Shown here piece by piece: positions 17,443 through 28,937 of a DNA stretch of 64,000 nt. The notes below the pieces were generated by a model that ran no database searches, was not told the origin of the DNA, and worked only from the letters and a program-made list of their open reading frames with translations. A program made the position numbers and the translations under genes. Every line of letters begins with the position of its first letter. The stretch's first letter is position 1. This DNA comes from Mycolicibacterium sp. MU0053 (GTDB lineage: Bacteria > Actinomycetota > Actinomycetes > Mycobacteriales > Mycobacteriaceae): positions 3,410,001 through 3,474,000 of the forward strand of contig NZ_OY726397.1 of the NCBI RefSeq assembly GCF_963378095.1. The letters are read 5' to 3'.

Positions 17443-19920
17443 TCAGCCCGCATCCTCCACCGGTGGTGCCGGCGGCGGGGCGGGCAGCACCTCGTGCAAT
17501 CGGCGTTCCAGATCCTGCTGTTTGTCCGCCAAACCGGGGCCGACAAGTCCGAACACGTCCACCACCGAGGAGCCCAGGGTGGTCACGCGCGCCCACGCGA
17601 TGTCGACACCGGCGCGTTCGAGCACCGCGGTCAGGATCGCCAGCATGCCGGTCCGGTCGGTGCTGCGCACCTCGACGGTGAGCCGGTCCGGGGCCCCGCC
17701 CGGATGCCAGATGATCCGCGCCGGTGCCACCGGCGGGTGGATCGGGACGCCGGCGCGCAGCGTGCTGGCCCGACCGCGGGCCTCAGGTCCGGCGGTCTCG
17801 GCGTCGCGGCGCTGCAGCGCGGCGATGACGTCCAGCTCACCACCGAGCGCGAGCACCAGTTGCTGGCGCAGCACGCCGACCGCCGGCGGCTCACCGAAGT
17901 GCGGGGCCACCACGAACGAATTGATGGCCGACCCTTCATGGCTGTTCACCGAGGCCGAGTACACCCGCAACGAGTGCAGGGCGAGCACACCGGCGGCCTT
18001 GGACAGGAAGCCCCGCTCGTCCGGGGCGATCATCGTGACGATGTAGGTGCGCGGGCTGTCCCCCGGCGCCATCCGGACATGCACGGTGCCGTCCTCGGCG
18101 GCCAGCGAAAGGTCCTGGGGGTCAATTGAATCGGCCTGTGGCAGCGGCTCACCGGCCATCACGAGCCGGCAGCGACGGACCAGTTCCCCGATCAGTGAGG
18201 CCTTCCACTCCCCCCACACCCCCGGGCCGGTCGCCAGCGAATCCGCCTCGACCAGGGCGTGCAGCAACTCCAGCAGCACCGGGTCCCCGTCGAGCTTGTC
18301 CACCACCGCGGCGATGGTCTCGGGGTCCTGTAGATCCTTGCGGGTCGCGGTGCCGGCGAGCAGCAGGTGGTAGCGGACCATCGCCGAGAGCGTGTCGATG
18401 TCCGCGGGCCACAGTCCCAGCCGGACGCCGATCTGAACGGCGAGCTCGGCGCCGACCACGCTGTGGTCGCCGCCGCGGCCCTTGCCGATGTCGTGGCACA
18501 GCGCCCCGAGCAGCAGCAGGTCGGGGCGCGATACCCGGGTGGTGAAACCGCTTGCAAACGATACGGTTTCGATCAAATGCCGGTCCACGGTCCAGATGTG
18601 CACGATGTCGCGCGGGGGCAGATCGCGGATCGCTCCCCACTCCGGGAAGAGCCGCCCCCACAGGCCCGTGCGGTCCAGCGCCTCCACGGTGCTGATCGCG
18701 GCCGATCCGGCCGCCAGCAGCACCAGCAGATCGTTGAGTGCCGGGGCCGGCCACGGTGCGCGCAGCTCCGGCGCCGAGGCGGCCAGTCGGCTCAGCGTGG
18801 CCGCCGACATCGGCAACCCGGTGGTGGCCGAGGCCGCGGCCACCCGCAGGATCAGGCCCGGGTCCCGTTCCGGCCGGGCGTCGCGGGCCAGGATCACCTC
18901 GCCGTTGTATTCGACCACGCCCTCGTCCAGCGGTCGCCGCTTCGGCCGACGCACCGCCGCGAATCCCCTTTTGGGGAGCGCATTTCGGGCCGTTCGGATG
19001 CCGGAGTCGACGTAGTAGCCGATGGTGCGGGCGGCGTCGGACAGCCGGCGCGCCAGGTCGAAGCGGTCCCCGACGTGCAATGCGGCAGCGATTTCGTCGG
19101 CGTGCTGCGCCAACAACAGGTCACGTCCGCGGCCCGAGACCCGATGCAGTTCGGTGCGCACGTCCAGCAACGCCCGGTGGGCATCGCCGAGCGTGCCCAT
19201 CGGCGAGGCCAGCAGCCGACTCGGATAGACATCGGCGAGTTGGGCGATGGCCAGCGCGTTGAGCAGTTGCACATCCCGCAGGCCGCCGCGGCCACTCTTG
19301 AGGTCGGGTTCGGCCCGGTGGGCGATCTCCCCGCTACGCTCCCAGCGCCCACGGGTGTGCTCGGCGAGTTCCTCGAAGCGCGCGGCGATTCCGGTCCGCC
19401 ACTGCCGCCAGGCCCCCCCGACCAGCAACGCCGAAAGCGCACCGTCGCCGGCGATGTGGCGGGCTTCGAGCATCGCCAGCCCCGCCGAGATGTCGGTGCT
19501 GGCCACCTGCAGCGCCTCCGGTACGGTGCGCACGCTGTGGTCGAGCCGGATGTTGGCGTCCCACAGCGGATACCACAGCAGTTCGGCGACCTTCGAGACC
19601 ACCTCGTGGGGCATATTGTCGTGCAGCAGCATCAGATCCAGATCCGAGAACGGCACCAGTTCGCCGCGCCCCAACCCGCCGGTCGCGATGATCGCGAAGC
19701 CACTGGTCGCGGTGATGCCGATCTCGGTGGCCTTGCTGGTGAGCCAGAATTCGTGCAGTTCGAGCAGGGCCTGCCGCAACCCGGCGGCGTCGAGATGTCG
19801 TCCCGCGCCGGCGAGCAGATGCTTGACCGCGGTCGCCAGATCGGTGGCCGGCTTCGACGCGCCCGCCGCCGGCGCCTCCCATCGGGAGGCTCCGGCGGCG
19901 GGGTCGGGTGTCTGCTTCAT
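17443..19920 (-). CDS. glnD: [Protein-PII] uridylyltransferase/uridylyl-removing enzyme
   Basis: An 825-residue bifunctional sensor of glutamine that modifies PII; in actinobacteria the modification is adenylylation. Domains in order: nucleotidyltransferase with '[18 protein letters not shown]' (G-G and D-x-D), helical GlnE-like domain, HD domain ('[19 protein letters not shown]'), and two C-terminal ACT domains (from '[17 protein letters not shown]' and '[16 protein letters not shown]'). The ATG at 19920 has GGAGGA five bases upstream; the frame continues upstream but without family sequence. It is the third gene of amt-glnB-glnD. Confidence 0.95.
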   Translation of the reverse strand: MKQTPDPAAGASRWEAPAAGASKPATDLATAVKHLLAGAGRHLDAAGLRQALLELHEFWLTSKATEIGITATSGFAIIATGGLGRGELVPFSDLDLMLLHDNMPHEVVSKVAELLWYPLWDANIRLDHSVRTVPEALQVASTDISAGLAMLEARHIAGDGALSALLVGGAWRQWRTGIAARFEELAEHTRGRWERSGEIAHRAEPDLKSGRGGLRDVQLLNALAIAQLADVYPSRLLASPMGTLGDAHRALLDVRTELHRVSGRGRDLLLAQHADEIAAALHVGDRFDLARRLSDAARTIGYYVDSGIRTARNALPKRGFAAVRRPKRRPLDEGVVEYNGEVILARDARPERDPGLILRVAAASATTGLPMSAATLSRLAASAPELRAPWPAPALNDLLVLLAAGSAAISTVEALDRTGLWGRLFPEWGAIRDLPPRDIVHIWTVDRHLIETVSFASGFTTRVSRPDLLLLGALCHDIGKGRGGDHSVVGAELAVQIGVRLGLWPADIDTLSAMVRYHLLLAGTATRKDLQDPETIAAVVDKLDGDPVLLELLHALVEADSLATGPGVWGEWKASLIGELVRRCRLVMAGEPLPQADSIDPQDLSLAAEDGTVHVRMAPGDSPRTYIVTMIAPDERGFLSKAAGVLALHSLRVYSASVNSHEGSAINSFVVAPHFGEPPAVGVLRQQLVLALGGELDVIAALQRRDAETAGPEARGRASTLRAGVPIHPPVAPARIIWHPGGAPDRLTVEVRSTDRTGMLAILTAVLERAGVDIAWARVTTLGSSVVDVFGLVGPGLADKQQDLERRLHEVLPAPPPAPPVEDAG

Positions 19921-20008
19921 TTCGTCCTCCCCATGTTCGTCATCCGGTTGACGCTCACCGGCGTGAAGTCCGGGAAGACTTCGACTGACTGTCAGAAACC
20001 GTTGGGCA

Positions 20009-20386
<378 letters not shown>

Positions 20387-21751
20387 TCAGACGAGCTCAT
20401 AAGCGGTTTCCGCATGCGTGGTCTCATCGATACCAGTGTGCTCGTCCTCTTTACTGATGCGCCAACCCAGCGGCTTGACCATGAAGGCGATGATGGTGGT
20501 CATGATCGCAGTAAACACGACGGCGATGAGGGCGATCGTGAACTGCACGACGAGTTGCTGGAATCCACCGCCGTAAAACAGGCCGGTGTCGAGTGCCAGC
20601 AGGCCGATGCCGATGGTGCCCCACAGCCCCGAGACCAGGTGAACTCCCACCACATCGAGCGAATCGTCATAACCGAGCTTGTATTTCAGCGCGATGGCCA
20701 GCGACGAGAGCGCACCGGCCACACCGCCCAGAACCAGCGACCCGATCGGGGACAGCGCGCCGCAGGCCGGAGTGATCGCGACCAGACCCGCGACGATGCC
20801 CGAGGCGGCACCGACGCTGGTGGCGTGACCGTCGCGGATGCGTTCCACCAGCAACCAGCCCAGCATCGCGGCCGCGGTCGCGGCGGTGGTGTTGACCCAC
20901 ACCTGACCGGCGATCATGTCCGCGGCACCCTCGGAGCCGACGTTGAAGCCGAACCAACCGAACCACAGGATGGCCGCACCCAGCATCACGAACGGGATGT
21001 TGTGCGGACGGAAGGTGGACTTGCCGAAGCTGGTCCGCTTGCCCAGCAGGATCGCCAGGATCAGCGCTGCCACGCCCGCGTTGATGTGAACCACTGTGCC
21101 ACCGGCGAAGTCGATGGGCGCCACGGTGGCCGACACCGTGCCGTCGTCGGCTGTGCTGGTGCCGAAGAGCCAGGACGCGAACCCGTTCTCGCTGCCCGAG
21201 AGCAGACCGCCGCCCCAAACCATGTGCGCCAGCGGGAAATACACCAGGGTGACCCAGATGCCGCCGAAGACCAACCAGGTGCCGAACTTCATCCGCTCGG
21301 CGACCGCGCCGCTGATCAGCGCGACCGTGATCACCGCGAAGGTCAGTTGGAAGCCGACCCAGACGATCGCGGGGACGGTGCCGAAGCCGCCGATGACAAA
21401 CGCGTCCGCCCCGTCGATGACCCGGGTTTCGAGCAACTGGCCGACACCGAACAACGAGAACGGATTGTCGAAGATGCCGAGGATGTCGCTTTCGCCGGTG
21501 TGCCCCGAGGAGAACGACATCGAGTAGCCCCACAACACATAGATCACGCTGACGATGCCGATGGAACCGAACGACATCATCATCATGTTGAGGACGGACT
21601 TCTGCCGGGACAGACCGCCGTAGAAGAACGCCAGCCCCGGCGTCATGAACAGCACCAGGGCGGCCGCGGTAAGAACCCACGCCGTATCGCCGGCACTCAA
21701 GCCGTCCGGCCCGAAGGGCGCGAACGCTTCATCTGGTAAGGCTAAGAGCAC
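20387..21751 (-). CDS. amt: Ammonium transporter (Amt family)
   Basis: A 454-residue inner-membrane ammonium channel with about 11 membrane segments. 'FFYGGLSRQKSVLNMMMMSF', 'WLVFGGIWVTLVYFPLAHMVWG' (in part) and 'GAAILWFGWFGFNVGS' are family signatures; the pore His pair lies in 'HINAG' and the later 'GVHLVSG'. The GTG start at 21751 is supported by GAGGAGG nine bases upstream. It heads amt-glnB-glnD and is preceded by a GlnR-type box. Confidence 0.95.
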   Translation of the reverse strand: MLLALPDEAFAPFGPDGLSAGDTAWVLTAAALVLFMTPGLAFFYGGLSRQKSVLNMMMMSFGSIGIVSVIYVLWGYSMSFSSGHTGESDILGIFDNPFSLFGVGQLLETRVIDGADAFVIGGFGTVPAIVWVGFQLTFAVITVALISGAVAERMKFGTWLVFGGIWVTLVYFPLAHMVWGGGLLSGSENGFASWLFGTSTADDGTVSATVAPIDFAGGTVVHINAGVAALILAILLGKRTSFGKSTFRPHNIPFVMLGAAILWFGWFGFNVGSEGAADMIAGQVWVNTTAATAAAMLGWLLVERIRDGHATSVGAASGIVAGLVAITPACGALSPIGSLVLGGVAGALSSLAIALKYKLGYDDSLDVVGVHLVSGLWGTIGIGLLALDTGLFYGGGFQQLVVQFTIALIAVVFTAIMTTIIAFMVKPLGWRISKEDEHTGIDETTHAETAYELV

Positions 21752-21870
21752 TTGGGTGAACCTCCTCGCGAAGTACGCCGACTTAACGGCCTCGCAGAGA
21801 AGGTTCTACAGCTGCGGTTTCACCGGTGATTCTGTTGTGTTTCCTGCTTGTGAACGGATTTCCGCACCTC

Positions 21871-21886
21871 GTTACACTCATGTTTC
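21871..21886 (-). promoter_or_regulatory. Putative GlnR binding site upstream of amt
   Basis: Minus strand GAAAC-N6-GTAAC, i.e. the AC-N9-AC pattern described for mycobacterial GlnR boxes, about 120 bases upstream of the amt GTG. GlnR is the OmpR-type nitrogen regulator that activates amt-glnB-glnD under nitrogen limitation in M. smegmatis (established). Binding here is inferred. Confidence 0.65.
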
Positions 21887-21906
21887 GTCCAGCCAGACAG
21901 CCGGAT

Positions 21907-23226
21907 TCAGCGCTCCCCCAGCAACGCATCGACGAACGCGGTCGGCTCGAACGGGGCCAGATCGTCGGGGCCCTCGCCCAGCCCGACAAGCTTGACCGGC
22001 ACGCCCAATTCCTGCTGGACGCGGAACACGATGCCGCCCTTGGCCGTGCCGTCGAGCTTGGTCAGCACCACCCCGGTGATGTCGACGACCTCGGCGAACA
22101 CCTTGGCCTGCGGCAGCCCGTTCTGCCCGATGGTGGCGTCGAGCACCAGCAACACCTCGTCGACCGTGGCGCGTTTGCTGATCACCCGTTTGACCTTGCC
22201 CAACTCGTCCATCAGGCCGGTCTTGGTGTGCAGCCGCCCCGCCGTGTCGATGACGACGACGTCGGCCCCGGACTCGATGCCCTTGTCGACGGCGTCGAAG
22301 GCCACCGACGCCGGGTCGGCGCCCTCGGGGCCGCGCACCACCTCCGCGCCCACCCGGGAGGCCCAGGACTGCAGCTGATCGGCCGCGGCCGCGCGGAAGG
22401 TGTCGGCGGCACCGAGCACCACGCGGCGCCCGTCGGCCACCAGCACCCGGGCCAGCTTGCCCACCGTGGTGGTCTTACCGGTGCCGTTGACACCCACCAC
22501 CAGCAACACCGAGGGCGCGCCGGGATGCGGCAGCGCCCGGATCGACCGGTCGTACTCCGGATGCAGCTGCGAGATCAGCGCATCGCGCAGCACGGTGTGC
22601 GCATCGGCGGTGGTCCGCGCGCCGCTGGAGACCAGCTTCGCGCGCAACTGCTCCATCACCGCGGCGGTCACGGTGGGGCCGAGGTCGGCACCCAGCAGGG
22701 TGTCTTCGACGTCCTGCCAGGAGTCCTCGTCGAGGTCGCCGCCGCCGAGCAGCCCCAGCACGCTCTTGCCCAGCGCGTTCTGCGATCTGGCCAACCGCCC
22801 GCGCAGCCGGTCCAGCCGGCCCTCGGTGGGGGCGATGGTGTCCAGCGCGGGCTCGGCGGGTGCAACTGCCTCGGGCGCGGTGACCGGCGGCGCAGGCTCG
22901 GGCTCGACGGCGGGTGCCGCGGGCTCGACTACGGGCGCCTCGGGCTCGACGACGGGTGGTTCAGGGAGCTGGACATCGGCAATGGTGCGCTTGGGGGCGT
23001 CCCGCGGGACGGTGGCGTCGTCGCCGATGACCGGGACGCGGTCCTCGGTACGGCTGAACGAGATCCCCGATGACGTCGTGTAGCCGCCCGAGCGGTCGAG
23101 GGTCTTGGTCTCGTCCTTCGGTGCCAGGCTGATCTGACGCCGCCGATACCGCACCAGCCCCACGGCGAGCGCGGCAACAATGAGTACGGCAATGACCGCT
23201 ATCGCGATCCAGAGAGCTTCTGACAT
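21907..23226 (-). CDS. ftsY: Signal recognition particle receptor FtsY
   Basis: A 439-residue SRP receptor GTPase. It starts with a real membrane segment (about 4-25), then an acidic Pro/Glu/Val-rich linker (about 75-135), the N domain, and the G domain with 'GVNGTGKTTTVGKLA', 'DTAGRLHTK' and 'TKLDGTAKGG'. A transmembrane N-terminus is typical of actinobacterial FtsY and anchors it directly. The ATG at 23226 begins the membrane segment; the upstream open frame is not conserved. It is downstream of smc in position but separated by a plus-strand gene. Confidence 0.95.
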   Translation of the reverse strand: MSEALWIAIAVIAVLIVAALAVGLVRYRRRQISLAPKDETKTLDRSGGYTTSSGISFSRTEDRVPVIGDDATVPRDAPKRTIADVQLPEPPVVEPEAPVVEPAAPAVEPEPAPPVTAPEAVAPAEPALDTIAPTEGRLDRLRGRLARSQNALGKSVLGLLGGGDLDEDSWQDVEDTLLGADLGPTVTAAVMEQLRAKLVSSGARTTADAHTVLRDALISQLHPEYDRSIRALPHPGAPSVLLVVGVNGTGKTTTVGKLARVLVADGRRVVLGAADTFRAAAADQLQSWASRVGAEVVRGPEGADPASVAFDAVDKGIESGADVVVIDTAGRLHTKTGLMDELGKVKRVISKRATVDEVLLVLDATIGQNGLPQAKVFAEVVDITGVVLTKLDGTAKGGIVFRVQQELGVPVKLVGLGEGPDDLAPFEPTAFVDALLGER

Positions 23227-23308
23227 TGGACCATTGTTCCAAAGCCCGCCGCGACGCCCGGCAGCGCACGGGTGTCGACCCGGCCGGAAAGTGGGTACCC
23301 GGGCAGCC

Positions 23309-23758
23309 ATGGCAACGGTTGACATCTCCGAGTCCTCGACGCTGACCCCCGCGCAGGCCTGGGCACTGGCCTCGGACCTGCGGCGCTTCGACGAATGGCT
23401 GACCATCTTCGGCGGCTGGCGGGGGCCCGTGCCCGCCGAGGTCGCGGCCGGCACCGAGGTGTCGTCGCTGATCAAGGTCAAGGGTTTCCGCAACGTCATC
23501 CACTGGGAGGTGACCCGCTACGAGGAGCCCCGGCGCATCGGGCTGCACGGTCACGGTCGCGGCGGCGTCCAGATCCAGCTGGACATGACGGTTGCGGACA
23601 ACCCCCGCGGTTCAACCTTCCACCTGGTGGCGGAGCTGCGGGGCGGCCTGCTTTCCGGGCCCGTGGGACGACTGGTGGCCAAGGTGCTCGAATCCGATGT
23701 CCGACGGTCGGTGCGCAAACTCGCCACCTTGTCCCCGGCGGGCTCCGAGCGCCGCTAA
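23309..23758 (+). CDS. SRPBCC family protein
   Basis: A 149-residue protein with the START-like SRPBCC pattern: '[22 protein letters not shown]' (in part), a central beta sheet, and a C-terminal helix '[21 protein letters not shown]'. These proteins bind hydrophobic ligands; relatives in mycobacteria are annotated as polyketide cyclase-like or as Rv0910-type proteins. The function is unknown. The ATG at 23309 begins the family sequence. It lies between divergent ftsY and convergent smc; its TAA overlaps the smc stop. Confidence 0.85.
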   Translation: MATVDISESSTLTPAQAWALASDLRRFDEWLTIFGGWRGPVPAEVAAGTEVSSLIKVKGFRNVIHWEVTRYEEPRRIGLHGHGRGGVQIQLDMTVADNPRGSTFHLVAELRGGLLSGPVGRLVAKVLESDVRRSVRKLATLSPAGSERR

Positions 23759-26700
23759 CCGGTGGTGCTGACCAGCTCCTGGCCGCGCATGCGCTGGGAG
23801 ATGACCTGGGTGATGCCGTCACCCTGCATGGTCACGCCGTACAGCGCGTCGGCGATCTCCATGGTCGGCTTCTGGTGCGTGATGATGATCAGCTGGGATT
23901 TCTCCCGCAACTGCTCGAACAGGCCGATCAGCCGACGCAGGTTGACGTCGTCGAGGGCCGCCTCCACCTCGTCCATGACGTAGAACGGCGACGGCCGGGC
24001 CCGGAAGATCGCGACCAGCATCGCGACCGCGGTCAGCGACTTCTCCCCGCCCGAGAGCAACGACAGCCGCTTGATCTTCTTGCCGGGTGGGCGGGCCTCC
24101 ACCTCGACCCCGGTGGTGAGCATGTCCGACGGGTCGGTCAGGAGCAGCCGGCCCTCGCCGCCGGGGAACAGCGACGAGAACACCTGGCTGAACTCGCGTT
24201 CCACGTCCGCGTAGGCCTCGGCGAACACCTGCAGGATGCGGGCGTCGACGTCCTCGACGACGTCGAGCAGGTCCTTGCGGGCGGCCTTGACGTCCTCGAG
24301 TTGGGTGGACAGGAAGTTGTAGCGTTCCTCGAGCGCCGCGAACTCCTCGAGCGCCAGCGGATTGACCCGGCCCAACTCGGCCAACTCCCGCTCGGCCCGC
24401 TTGGCGCGGCGTTCCTGGGTGGGCCGGTCGAAGGGCATGGGTGCCGGCGCGGTGACCTGCTCGCCGCGCTCGCGGGCCTGCTCGTACTCGGCCATCTCCA
24501 GTTCGCTGGGCGGCAGCGGCACCTCCGGCCCGTACTCGGCCAGCAACTCTGTGGTCGCCATGCCGAACTGTTCGAGCACCTGCTCTTCGAGTTGTTCGAT
24601 GCGCATGGCCGCCTGCGCCTTGGCCACCTCGTCGCGGTGCAGGGAGTCGGTCAGCGCCGTGATCCGGGCACCCAGCGCGTCGACCTCCGCGCGGGCGGCG
24701 CTGAGCGCGGCCGCCCGTTGGGCGCGTTCGGCGGTCAGCCGGTCCCGGGTGCGCGAGGCCACGGCCACCACGGCGCTCAGTCTTTGGGCCACCTCGCGGC
24801 CCGCGGCGGCGACCGCCGCGGCGACGGCGGCGGCGTGCTCGCGGGCGGCCGCGGCTTGCTGGGCCCGCACCCGCGCTTCGCGTTCGGCGGCGGCCGCGCG
24901 GCGCAGTGAATCCGCCCGTCCGCGAACGGCATTCGCGCGTTCTTCGGCGGTCCGCACCGCCAGTCGGGCCTCGACTTCCGCGGCGCGGGCGGCCTCGGCG
25001 GCCGAGACGACCTCCGCGCGGTCCGTCGGTTCGGTGTCGACTTCCGACGGGGTGTGCTGCGCGTTGTGCAGCCGGGTTTCGAGTTCGGCGAGTTCGGCCA
25101 CGGTCTGGCCGCGGCCGGCCTCGAGTTCCTCGCGCTGCTTCATCTGGCGGCGCCATTCCTCCTCGGCGATCCGGGCCTCCTGGCCCAGCCGGCCGAGCTG
25201 TTCGTAGATCGAGGAAATCGCGGCGTCGGACTCGTTGAGCGCGGCCAGCGCCTGTTCGGCGGAGTCTTTGCGGGCGGCCTGCTCGGCCAGCGCACCCGAG
25301 AGCGCGGCACCCAACTCCGAGGTCTGGGTCTCGGCGGCCGCCAACTCTGTCCTGGCCTGCTCGATCGCCGACACCAGTTCCAGCGATGACGGTTTGCGGT
25401 CCGAGCCCCCGGTGATCCAGCCCGGCCCCACCAGGTCGCCCTCGGTGGTCACGGCGCGCAGCTGCGACCGGCGCGCCACCAGGTCGATTCCCGCTCCGAG
25501 GTCCTCGACCACCACCACGTCGCCGAGCAGCGCGGTGACGGCACCGCGCAGCCGCTGGGGCGTCTCGACGAGGTCGAGCGCCCACTGCGCGCCGGCGGGC
25601 AGTTCCCCGTTGCCCCGCGTCGGCTCGGGCCAGTCACCGAGCAGGATCGCGGCTCGCCCGCCGTCGGCGGTCTTGAGCGCCTCGACCGCCGAGTGGGCCG
25701 CACTCGGCGATTCCGCGGCCATCGCGTCCGCGGCCGAGCCGAGCACCGCCGCGAGCGCGGTCTCGTACCCGGCACGCACTTTGAGCAGACCCGCGACGGT
25801 ACCGAAAAAGCCTGCGTCGCCGCGGTTCTCGGCGAGCCAGGCGGCGCCGTCCTTGCGGTCCAGGCCCACCGACAGCGCCTCGATCCGGGCCCGCAGCGAG
25901 GCCACCAGACGTTCGGCCGAACGCTCGGCCGCCTGCAACTCGGCCACCCGCTCGTCGGCGAGCCGCAGCGCCGTCACCGTGCGGTCATGTTGTTCGTCGA
26001 GTCCGACCTCGCTCTGGTCGAGCTCGCCGACCCGGCTCTGCACGGTTTCGAACTCGGCCTGGGCGGCCTCCACGCGGCCGGCGGCCTCCTCGATGCCGTG
26101 GGTGAGGCGGGCCACCCGCTCGTCGATCGATTCGACGCGGGCGCGCATGGTCTCCACCTGGCCGGCCAGCCGGGCCAACCCCTCCCGCCGGTCGGCCTCG
26201 GCCCGCACGGCGGCGGTATGGGCGCGTTCGGCTTCTGCGGCCACCTGTTCGGCGTGCGCCAACTCGGCCCGGGCGGCCTCGGCACGCATCCGGGTCTCCT
26301 CGAGAATCTCGAGCAGTTCCCGTTCCATCTCGGCGATCTCGTCGGCCTCGGCCTCGAGTTCCTCGGGGTCGCGGCCGCCGCTGCGTACCGGCTCGGCCTC
26401 GAGCAGCTGGGCTCGTTCGGTGGCGATCCGCACGGTCGCGCTGACCCGCTCGGCCAGCGCGGACAGCCGGAACCAGGTTTGCTGCGCGGCGTCGGCGCGC
26501 GCGCTGAGTGTCCCGACCGCCGATTCGTGGGCGGTGAGTTCCTCGTTCGCGGCGGCGTGCCGTTCCACGGCCTCCTCGTGCTCCTTGCGCAGCACCGCCT
26601 CGGTGCCCCCGACGCCGTCGAGCTCGGCCTGCCGCCGCACCAGATCGTCGGCGGCCAGCCGCAGCCGCGAGTCCCGCAGGTCCGCCTGGATGGTCTGCGC

Positions 26701-27342
26701 GCGGCGCGCCATCTCGGCCTGCCTGCCCAGCGGTTTGAGCTGGCGCCGCAGTTCGGTGGTGAGGTCGGTCAGCCGGGCCAGGTTCGCGGCCATCGCATCG
26801 AGCTTGCGGACCGCCTTTTCCTTGCGTTTGCGGTGCTTGAGCACCCCGGCCGCTTCCTCGATGAAGGCGCGGCGATCCTCGGGCCGCGATTCCAGGATCT
26901 GCGCCAGTCGGCCCTGACCGACGATGACGTGCATCTCGCGCCCGATTCCGGAGTCGCTGAGCAACTCCTGGACGTCCATCAGGCGGCAGCTGTTGCCGTT
27001 GATCTCGTACTCGCCGGCGCCGTCGCGGAACATCCGCCGCGTGATCGAGACCTCGGAGTATTCGATCGGCAGCGCGTTGTCGGTGTTGTCGATGGTGACC
27101 GTGACCTCGGCGCGGCCCAGTGGGGCGCGCGTCGAGGTGCCGGCGAAGATGACGTCCTCCATCTTGCCGCCGCGCAGGGTCTTGGCGCCCTGCTCACCCA
27201 TCACCCAGGTCAGCGCGTCGACGACGTTGGATTTTCCCGACCCGTTGGGGCCCACCACGCAGGTGATCCCGGGCTCGAACCGCAGAGTCGTCGGCGAAGC
27301 GAAGGACTTGAAGCCCTTCAGCGTCAGACTCTTGAGGTGCAT
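23755..27342 (-). CDS. smc: Chromosome segregation protein SMC
   Basis: A 1195-residue SMC ATPase that organises and segregates the chromosome with ScpA/ScpB. The N-terminal head has Walker A 'GPNGSGKSN' at about 32, then a long coiled coil, a hinge around 500-660 ('[10 protein letters not shown]', '[10 protein letters not shown]'), a second coiled coil, and the C-terminal head with '[15 protein letters not shown]' and '[13 protein letters not shown]'. The length is normal for actinobacteria. It lies 30 bp downstream of the acylphosphatase gene and has a possible promoter of its own. Confidence 0.97.
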   Translation of the reverse strand: MHLKSLTLKGFKSFASPTTLRFEPGITCVVGPNGSGKSNVVDALTWVMGEQGAKTLRGGKMEDVIFAGTSTRAPLGRAEVTVTIDNTDNALPIEYSEVSITRRMFRDGAGEYEINGNSCRLMDVQELLSDSGIGREMHVIVGQGRLAQILESRPEDRRAFIEEAAGVLKHRKRKEKAVRKLDAMAANLARLTDLTTELRRQLKPLGRQAEMARRAQTIQADLRDSRLRLAADDLVRRQAELDGVGGTEAVLRKEHEEAVERHAAANEELTAHESAVGTLSARADAAQQTWFRLSALAERVSATVRIATERAQLLEAEPVRSGGRDPEELEAEADEIAEMERELLEILEETRMRAEAARAELAHAEQVAAEAERAHTAAVRAEADRREGLARLAGQVETMRARVESIDERVARLTHGIEEAAGRVEAAQAEFETVQSRVGELDQSEVGLDEQHDRTVTALRLADERVAELQAAERSAERLVASLRARIEALSVGLDRKDGAAWLAENRGDAGFFGTVAGLLKVRAGYETALAAVLGSAADAMAAESPSAAHSAVEALKTADGGRAAILLGDWPEPTRGNGELPAGAQWALDLVETPQRLRGAVTALLGDVVVVEDLGAGIDLVARRSQLRAVTTEGDLVGPGWITGGSDRKPSSLELVSAIEQARTELAAAETQTSELGAALSGALAEQAARKDSAEQALAALNESDAAISSIYEQLGRLGQEARIAEEEWRRQMKQREELEAGRGQTVAELAELETRLHNAQHTPSEVDTEPTDRAEVVSAAEAARAAEVEARLAVRTAEERANAVRGRADSLRRAAAAEREARVRAQQAAAAREHAAAVAAAVAAAGREVAQRLSAVVAVASRTRDRLTAERAQRAAALSAARAEVDALGARITALTDSLHRDEVAKAQAAMRIEQLEEQVLEQFGMATTELLAEYGPEVPLPPSELEMAEYEQARERGEQVTAPAPMPFDRPTQERRAKRAERELAELGRVNPLALEEFAALEERYNFLSTQLEDVKAARKDLLDVVEDVDARILQVFAEAYADVEREFSQVFSSLFPGGEGRLLLTDPSDMLTTGVEVEARPPGKKIKRLSLLSGGEKSLTAVAMLVAIFRARPSPFYVMDEVEAALDDVNLRRLIGLFEQLREKSQLIIITHQKPTMEIADALYGVTMQGDGITQVISQRMRGQELVSTTG

Positions 27343-27350
27343 GGCGTGCC

Positions 27351-27356
27351 AGCGTA
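27351..27356 (-). promoter_or_regulatory. Candidate -10 of smc (TACGCT), leaderless
   Basis: On the minus strand TACGCT (TANNNT pattern) ends eight bases before the smc ATG at 27342, inside the short gap after acyP. It could give smc a transcript that starts at its initiation codon. Confidence 0.35.
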
Positions 27357-27372
27357 CCGGCCGTGGGTTCCG

Positions 27373-27645
27373 CTAGCGTTCAACGAAACCCTGGATCGGC
27401 TCGGCGGCCTCGGACCAATCCCACACCACGTTGTCGACGGTTCCGGGCGTCGAGGTCCCCCGCAGCAGCTCGAGCAACGCCGCACAGGACTCCCGCGGGC
27501 CCTGGGCGACCACCAGCACGCGGCCGTCGGGCTGGTTCTTGGCGTAGCCGGTCAGTCCCAGTTCCAGCGCGCGCGCCCTGGTCCACCACCGAAATCCGAC
27601 ACCCTGCACCTGGCCGTGCACCCACGCCGTCAACCGCGTGCTCAC
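27373..27645 (-). CDS. acyP: Acylphosphatase
   Basis: A 90-residue acylphosphatase that hydrolyses carboxyl-phosphate bonds. It has 'AWVHGQVQGVGFRWWTRARA', containing the catalytic Arg of the GVGFR motif, and 'GYAKNQPDGRV', where the catalytic Asn is retained. The GTG start overlaps the osmC stop (GTGA). It lies in the fpg-osmC-acyP-smc run. Confidence 0.95.
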   Translation of the reverse strand: MSTRLTAWVHGQVQGVGFRWWTRARALELGLTGYAKNQPDGRVLVVAQGPRESCAALLELLRGTSTPGTVDNVVWDWSEAAEPIQGFVER

Positions 27646-28055
27646 GTCGGGTTCGCCGCGATCTCGAAGCTCACCTCGGTGCCCGACTTGAGGGTGCGTC
27701 CCACGGTGCAGACCTGGTCGATGGCGCGGTTGACCACGATGCGCAGCCGCTGCGCCTCGGCCTCGGTCAGACCGGACAGATCGACCACCAGGGTCTCCGC
27801 CAGGTGCGGGTAGCGTTCCTGCTCGCGGTCGGCCGCGCCGGAAACCTCGATCGTGGCCTGAAAGTCATCGCCGAGCCGGCGCGCCAGCGGCTGGTCGCTG
27901 CTCATGCCGCTGCAGGCGGCCAACGCGATCTTCATCAACTCGCCGGGGGTGAAGACGCCGTCGACGTCCTCGGAGCCGACGAGCACCTCGGCGCCGCGTG
28001 AGCTGCGCCCGGTGTAGCGCCGGGTGCCGGTGCGTTCGACCCACAGTTTGGTCAT
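27642..28055 (-). CDS. osmC: OsmC family peroxidase-like protein
   Basis: A 137-residue OsmC/Ohr-family thiol peroxidase that reduces organic hydroperoxides. The two reactive cysteines are in 'LAACSGM' and 'DQVCTVGRT'. The ATG at 28055 has AAGGAG six bases upstream and begins the conserved MTKLWVERTGTRRY; the frame is open further upstream without family sequence. It is 17 bp after fpg and overlaps acyP, so DNA repair and peroxide defence are co-expressed. The assignment to the OsmC rather than Ohr subfamily is by general resemblance. Confidence 0.88.
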   Translation of the reverse strand: MTKLWVERTGTRRYTGRSSRGAEVLVGSEDVDGVFTPGELMKIALAACSGMSSDQPLARRLGDDFQATIEVSGAADREQERYPHLAETLVVDLSGLTEAEAQRLRIVVNRAIDQVCTVGRTLKSGTEVSFEIAANPT

Positions 28056-28072
28056 GGTGCTCCTTGTGTTTG

Positions 28073-28936
28073 TCAGGCGCGCGGTCGGGACTGGCGCGGC
28101 TTGGGCTGACAGCGCGGACAGTAGAACGACGAGCGGTTCATGAATTTGTCCCGCCGGATGGTGGCCCCGCAGCGTCGGCACGGCCGGCCCTCGCGGCCGT
28201 AGGCATCCAGCGACCGATCGAAGTATCCGGATTCGCCGTTGACGTTGACATACAGCGCGTCGAAGGAGGTGCCGCCCTGCTCAAGCGCCTCGTGCATCAC
28301 CTCGGTGGCTGCCTCGAGTGCCGCGGCCAGCTGGGCCCGGGTCAGCTTCTCGGCCAGCCGGAGGCCGTTGATGCGGGCCCGCCACAGCGCTTCGTCGGCG
28401 TAGATGTTGCCGATTCCGGAGACCACCGTCTGATCGAGCAGCTGCCGCTTGATCTCAGAGTGCTTGCGCCGCAACACCGTTACCACCGCGTCGGGGTCGA
28501 ACAGCGGATCCAGCGGGTCCCGGGCGATGTGGGCGACCGGCGCCGGCACCACCGAACCGTCCACCTCGACCAGATCGGCCAGCTGCCAGCCACCGAACGT
28601 GCGTTGGTCGACGAAGCTGAGGGTGGTGCCGTCGTCGAGTAGCGCCGCGATGCGGACGTGGTCGCTGCGCGGGACGGGCCCGATCAGCATCTGCCCGCTC
28701 ATCCCGAGGTGCACCACCAGCGCCTCGTCCTCGGAGAGCACCAGCCACAGGTATTTGCCGCGCCGGCCGGTACCGATCACGCGGGCGTCGAGCAGCCGGG
28801 CGCTCAGATCCGCGGGCCCGGCCTCGTGGCGGCGCACCGCCCGCAGGTGGTGCACCCGGACCGCGCTGATCGACCTGCCGACGACGTGGCCGGCCAGCCC
28901 GCGACGAACCACCTCGACCTCGGGTAGCTCCGGCAT
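28073..28936 (-). CDS. fpg: Formamidopyrimidine-DNA glycosylase
   Basis: A 287-residue Fpg/MutM bifunctional glycosylase/AP lyase that removes 8-oxoguanine. It has the catalytic 'MPELPEVE' N-terminus (Pro2, Glu3), Lys in 'RRGKYLWL', 'VHLGMSGQM', and the C-terminal zinc finger with four cysteines (CRRCG and CPRC). It starts one base after the rnc stop, so it is translated with rnc. Confidence 0.97.
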   Translation of the reverse strand: MPELPEVEVVRRGLAGHVVGRSISAVRVHHLRAVRRHEAGPADLSARLLDARVIGTGRRGKYLWLVLSEDEALVVHLGMSGQMLIGPVPRSDHVRIAALLDDGTTLSFVDQRTFGGWQLADLVEVDGSVVPAPVAHIARDPLDPLFDPDAVVTVLRRKHSEIKRQLLDQTVVSGIGNIYADEALWRARINGLRLAEKLTRAQLAAALEAATEVMHEALEQGGTSFDALYVNVNGESGYFDRSLDAYGREGRPCRRCGATIRRDKFMNRSSFYCPRCQPKPRQSRPRA

Positions 28937-28937
28937 G

